Shown here one piece after another: positions 59,780-64,000 of a stretch of 64,000 nucleotides of DNA. The translations under genes were made by a program, and so were the position numbers. Position 1 is the stretch's first letter; each line of letters starts with the position of its first letter. The stretch comes from Antedon mediterranea (taxonomy: Eukaryota > Echinodermata > Crinoidea > Comatulida > Antedonidae): assembly GCF_964355755.1 (NCBI RefSeq), contig NC_092677.1:24460101-24524100 (forward strand). The letters are read 5' to 3'. The notes beneath the pieces are model-generated. The model made no database searches. It was not told where the DNA came from and worked only from the letters and a program-made list of their open reading frames with translations.

Positions 59780-60924
59780 AATCTGTAAACACCGTTTCAG
59801 GTTATTATACTGTAGCTCTGTTTCTGTTCCAATGCTGATTGATTTTGAATGGATTGAGTAAACTTATAAAACTAGCTGCTTCCTTAATTACTACTGTACT
59901 TTAAATACAAATTCAGATCTAAAAAATATTATTACTTTTAGCAGTGTTCTTTGATAAGTAGAATTATTAAATTTAGCTGAGAAATTATAAATTCCATAGC
60001 AATTATTTTAATGGTGAGTTAATTTACCTTCAGGTTTTTTGGGTCTTTTTTTATGTATACAGTACGTACCACTATATTAATTTCATCATTTATCACAATT
60101 ACATATTAAATTAAAATGTAAAGTACATCTGTGGTACAGAGTGATGATAGTTAATAACATTATTACATAGCCTATGTAAATACGTGAACGTGATTGGTTG
60201 AAACTGCATTACATGACTACCGCTGCGAGGATCGTAAATCATGCATTTCCTCGAGTACGATAATAATGTTCGCGTCATTATCGTGCCCCTGTCTTTAAAC
60301 ATATAAAATCCAGTAAATTCTTGAGCATGATGATATTGACTGTGTAATTTTCATGTGGCAACACTCGCGTTTGCCGATAGATAAACAAAAGTCATCTACT
60401 GAGACTTGAACTCACTTAGATTATTCCACATCATCACGAGACAACATTTTACACGCTGCTCCACGAAACTTGCTTGAAGAAATTAATCAACTAAACTAAT
60501 TTAAACTATGCATACATAGTGCCCTCATTTGTTATTCGCCTTCCACCGTTTGTGATATAGTCAATACTTACGGTAGTAACGTGGTATGCGCGGCGCGCTG
60601 AACATCCGGTGATTGTGGCTCCTCGAAGAAGACGAATTACTATTTATTCGGCCTACCTGATAATAATAATAATAATATGTAAGCTTATGGATGGAAATTC
60701 TTCTGTTAATTTAAACGATCTAGGCCTAAATGAATATTTTATTGCCAAGGAATCATTAATTAGTAATTATCTGTATAATTATTCTTTGCAAGGTACAGTA
60801 AGGTCAATGCAACACCTAACTAGGCAGGCTTATTACATAAAGGAGGCCTAGCTATCCGACCCAGTAGATATTCAACTTGTTGTTGGCTATTTAAGATCCA
60901 GATATCGGCTTTAATATATTGGTG

Positions 60925-61035
60925 AAATATATGATTTGACACCCCCTCGGGAATGATTGATATTTTGTTCGAGGGAATATATTTCCCTCGAACAAAATAT
61001 CATTCCCTTGGGGATGTCAAATCTTATATTTAACC
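60925..61035. repeat. Inverted repeat downstream of the BPI-like gene
   Basis: Arms of about 50 bp (left 60925-60977, right 60983-61035) with TATTTTGTTCGAGGGAA against its complement across a 5-base centre. Mismatches are few. Otherwise 59.8-61.5 kb is non-coding as far as I can see. Confidence 0.75.
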
Positions 61036-61554
61036 TCTAACCAGTAAATGTCGTATAATATAACAGTACACAGTAGTGTGGATTGTTTTGTTGAAATTTA
61101 GTCAAATAAGTACAGTACCTATATAATTTATTTTACATTTGTTTCTTAATGTGTGGTACCGTATTTAATTATTGCTTTATGATGGGCTGTAATTTCAATC
61201 CTTTTTAATTTCAATTTGAAAGGGCATGTTCAGACCAACTAAAGTTATGGTTTCGTATTAAAACACACAGTGGGATAATTTAAAATATTTAAATAGAATA
61301 CTATAACTAGACCTATGTTTTACTGTAGGCTAGGCTACAATACAATACAATATGTCATCACTGAGTCTCATCAGCAGATGGAAGCTTTGGAGTTCCAGAG
61401 CAATCTAGGCTAGGCCTAAGCCATCTAGTTTTAGTACCGTAAGTATCAGAAATAAAAAAGTTACACTAGAGTTTCGCTATCGCTATCTGTTCCCGTGTTT
61501 TTCGTTATCAAAACTTAGGTTAACGTATTATGTTAAATGACATTAATTTTAAAT

Positions 61555-63860
61555 ATGGCTCCACCAAGATTACCAGAAAAAGTAAAGCTTAAGAGACATC
61601 GATATACTGACCCAGCACTTATCTTGCGTGCTATCTCTCGTATAAAAAAGGGCGAAATATCGACAAGTCGAGCAGCATCGCTATACAATATTCCACGGAC
61701 AACTCTTTCCGATAAGTTGCATAATAATTAAATAATTAAATATATTACTTATCTGGAGGACCAAACTTAAAGCCTTGGCTTAATGCGTCCTCCTCACACA
61801 ATTGTATTTACTAGATGGTACGCTCGCTTCGCTCGCGTACCATCTAGGTCGTGCCCACAGATGGTTCTCGAATACATAATAATTTCAGCGTTAAAAAACT
61901 GGTGATTTCAAATGTACAATAATGCAGGACAATAATACATTTCGTTTACAGGAACGAATAAATAGACACTGTGATTTATGTACTCAACTAAAATTAGCAC
62001 CCTGGGAATTACTTCCGAAAGAGAAACTTGTCACAAAATGAGACCAATTGTTTAAGTCAAATTTAAACAAACTTAATTTGTGTTTTGTATGTAACATTAT
62101 GGTTGAGGGATGGGGAAGAGGATGGGTGCAAAGAGTAACAATTTTTAAATATATTCTTTATCCATTTAGTAACGAAATATTAATTGTTTTCATGTTTTAC
62201 AAATAATATACCACTAAACACAGTAAAACATTACGATGTAATTACTATTATAATGTTAAACAATTTGTGAAAACCACCTCTATTCGGGGCAAATCATAAA
62301 TTCGATTTAATCGTTAATAAATATTAAATTTTCTAACTCAACTTAATTAGTAGGCCTGATAGTTTTCAATTGTTTCTAGAGCCAATTCATACTTAAGTTG
62401 GTTCCTACCCTACCCACCAGAGTTGTTGTTGATCCTTCGTACCACCGTAGGCCTATCCTCTACTGGCTTTACAACGCTATTCATGCCAGTTCCCGGGGTG
62501 GTTTAACTGCAATAATAAAGATTTGTACATAATATACGGCGACTGAAAACGCTAGCTCATTATACGTTAAAAAAAATCTATATCCAACCTCTGCAGCACA
62601 GATTGAAAAAAAATGGATCGAATTTCTGTTATGAGTATACAGTACTTGCCTTTACGACGCCTGAGGGAATAGACACTTGTGGAACAGAGATTAGAATGTT
62701 CCATTCATCGCAAATCAATACATTTGTATAAACATATATTAAATGTATCAAAATAGCATTTTTTAAGGAAAATCGGCCTGTCTTCAACATTATGACGCTG
62801 TACTCCAGCTGTTCAACCGGTTTTCAGCTATTAAAAACAATTATCGTAGGAGGAGATAGGAAAATGCGAAGTGTCCTCGTATTATTGTATGCGGGTATTT
62901 TTCAAATTGACATCTAATAGACAGTGTATACCACGATCAGAAAACACCCCTATTTGGGGCAAATCGTTGAACCTAAATTCGTTTTAATCGTCAATAACTA
63001 ATTACCGAACTCAATTTAATTAGTAAACAGGGTTACATCAGGTGGTTAAAATCAGTACCAAAAGTATGAACCAACTTTATATACCATCGAGTAAACATTC
63101 TAGAAATAACGCGCGATTTACCGAATTTTGCCCTTACGTAAATGTATATATAGATTAATTTATGTTTCTGTTCTATTGTATTGTATTGTGTGAAACAATA
63201 AACTTGAAACTTTAAACTTGAATAATCGACGACCAATAACAGGCAAATCGGGCCCAAAAACAATTTTGACAGATGCCGAAGAGGATGTGAGTATTTTAAG
63301 TTAATATTGTAAAGTCACGACCAAACCAAAGACCCATAAAAACAATGATAATCAGGGTCGGATTTAGAAGAGGATTGGAATGGCCCCTTCCGCCCTTTTG
63401 TATAATACAAAAAACACGGGGGCCCGTGCCTTAAAATACTTGGTGTATCCTGGATCCGCCCCTAATAATTGTTACTACTTTGGTTGTATTTCAGTTATTA
63501 TCAGACTGGTTAATTAATATGTCAAGAATCGGGTATCCGTTGACGAGTGGCAGCTTCAGGATGAAGTAAAGCGTATAACAGACGAAGATGGAAGAGAAAA
63601 TGTCTTTGTAGATAATCGGCCAGGAAAAAAGTGGATATCACTTTTTTTTTAAACGCCACCCAGGACTTACTGAGCTCTCCTAATTGTATCTATAATATTA
63701 GGCCTATATGATTATTTGTTTAATCTCAAGTTGTTTTAGGCCCATATAACACTATGTTTCATTGTTTTTATGATTATTTTACGAAGGAAAACGGACACAC
63801 GCCAATTGAACAGGAACCAGGCCCAAAATATTAAAGGCATCACACACGTTTAGAGAAAAA
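61555..63860 (+). pseudogene. Psq/CENP-B-type DNA transposase relic (pogo/Tigger-like), interrupted
   Basis: The N-terminal part at 61555-61728 encodes a pipsqueak-type helix-turn-helix (KGEISTSRAASLYNIPRTTL, SDKLH). The reading resumes at 63227 with RRPITGKSGPKTILTDAEED to a GTGAGT donor at 63287. A TTTCAG acceptor then opens DWLINMSRIGYPLTSG (about 63505), and after a one-base frameshift QLQDEVKRITDEDGRENVFV and DNRPGKKWISLFF, then after a second shift KRHPGLTELS. That is the CENP-B/Tc5 DNA-binding domain of pogo-superfamily transposases. NRNQAQNIKG near 63812 may start the next segment. No DDE catalytic domain is visible before the window ends. Broken by an insertion and frameshifts. Confidence 0.75.
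61729..63220 (+). mobile_element. 1.49-kb insertion splitting the psq transposase, with AATAAT duplication
   Basis: AATAAT occurs at 61723-61728 and 63221-63226, exactly where the transposase reading breaks and resumes. The right end ATAAACTTGAAACTTTAAAC then TTG is a short repeated tail after AATAAA, as in non-LTR elements. Inside, a block of about 90 bp (GGGGCAAATC ... TTTAATTAGTA) occurs at 62288-62372 and again at 62955-63027. A 12-bp-stem palindrome CTAGATGGTACG / CGTACCATCTAG lies at 61811-61847. No coding sequence is recognised in the insert. Confidence 0.6.
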
Positions 63861-64000
63861 TATAATAATATGGGGATACACAGCTATTTGGAGGCATACC
63901 CGTGACACCATACACCTTAGAATAACTGTTAGAAGCCTATTAGGAGGATACGATAATAATGTTTCGGGCTAGAAAGGTATGTACCCAATGAAATCAACGG

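Noticed and set aside
59673-59861. 62-codon plus-strand frame over the last BPI exon
   Set aside because: It is out of phase with the 15-exon frame. The correct frame starts at 59660 and ends at 59779.

Overview
This is AT-rich animal nuclear DNA with split genes (canonical GT..AG introns), abundant LINE relics, Helitrons and other repeats, and no sign of bacterial or organelle layout. The gene set (a relaxin-receptor-type leucine-rich-repeat GPCR, a death-effector-domain protein, a BPI/LBP-type lipid-binding protein, a pipsqueak/CENP-B type transposase relic) and the many AGGCCTA-type words fit a marine deuterostome. An echinoderm is my best guess, but that is inference, not something the sequence proves.

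Region 1 (1-28.4 kb) is a tandem duplication of one gene. Copy A (about 1-12.9 kb) and copy B (about 16.1-28.4 kb) each hold an upstream minisatellite, an LRRNT-like exon, an array of near-identical 72-nt exons each encoding exactly one 24-residue leucine-rich repeat (12 in A, 10 in B), two more divergent LRR exons, and one large exon with a seven-transmembrane receptor domain. Every junction in the ectodomain lies in the same phase, between the second and third base of a Leu codon, so exons could be skipped, added or reordered without breaking the frame. Variation between cassettes is concentrated at the residues predicted to face the concave ligand surface. In the youngest duplicated pair the only three differences in 612 aligned bases are amino-acid-changing and fall in two of those codons. 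This array is the most unusual object in the window. The 3 kb between the copies is repeat-rich and includes a TTAA-flanked MITE.

Region 2 (28.4-40.1 kb) carries a broken paralogue fragment next to receptor copy B, duplicated non-coding segments, a 36-bp minisatellite, a Ty3/gypsy RNase H scrap, three head-to-tail non-autonomous Helitrons, and then a split gene for a DED protein that appears to end in a transmembrane anchor. Its 5' exon was not found.

Region 3 (40.4-50 kb) is a graveyard of non-LTR retrotransposons: a plus-strand element with several frameshifts, a minus-strand fragment, and a better preserved Tx1/L1-like element with a long reverse-transcriptase ORF. A 58-bp perfect direct repeat flanking about 530 bp follows.

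Region 4 (50.6-59.8 kb) is a complete 15-exon gene for a 483-residue BPI/LBP-family protein with a signal peptide and the family's disulfide pair. Unexpectedly it ends in KDEL, an ER-retention signal. Region 5 (60-64 kb) holds inverted repeats and a psq/CENP-B-type transposase relic split by a retro-insertion. The receptors, the DED protein and the BPI protein all have possible innate-immune or signalling roles, but nothing in the sequence shows that they work together.
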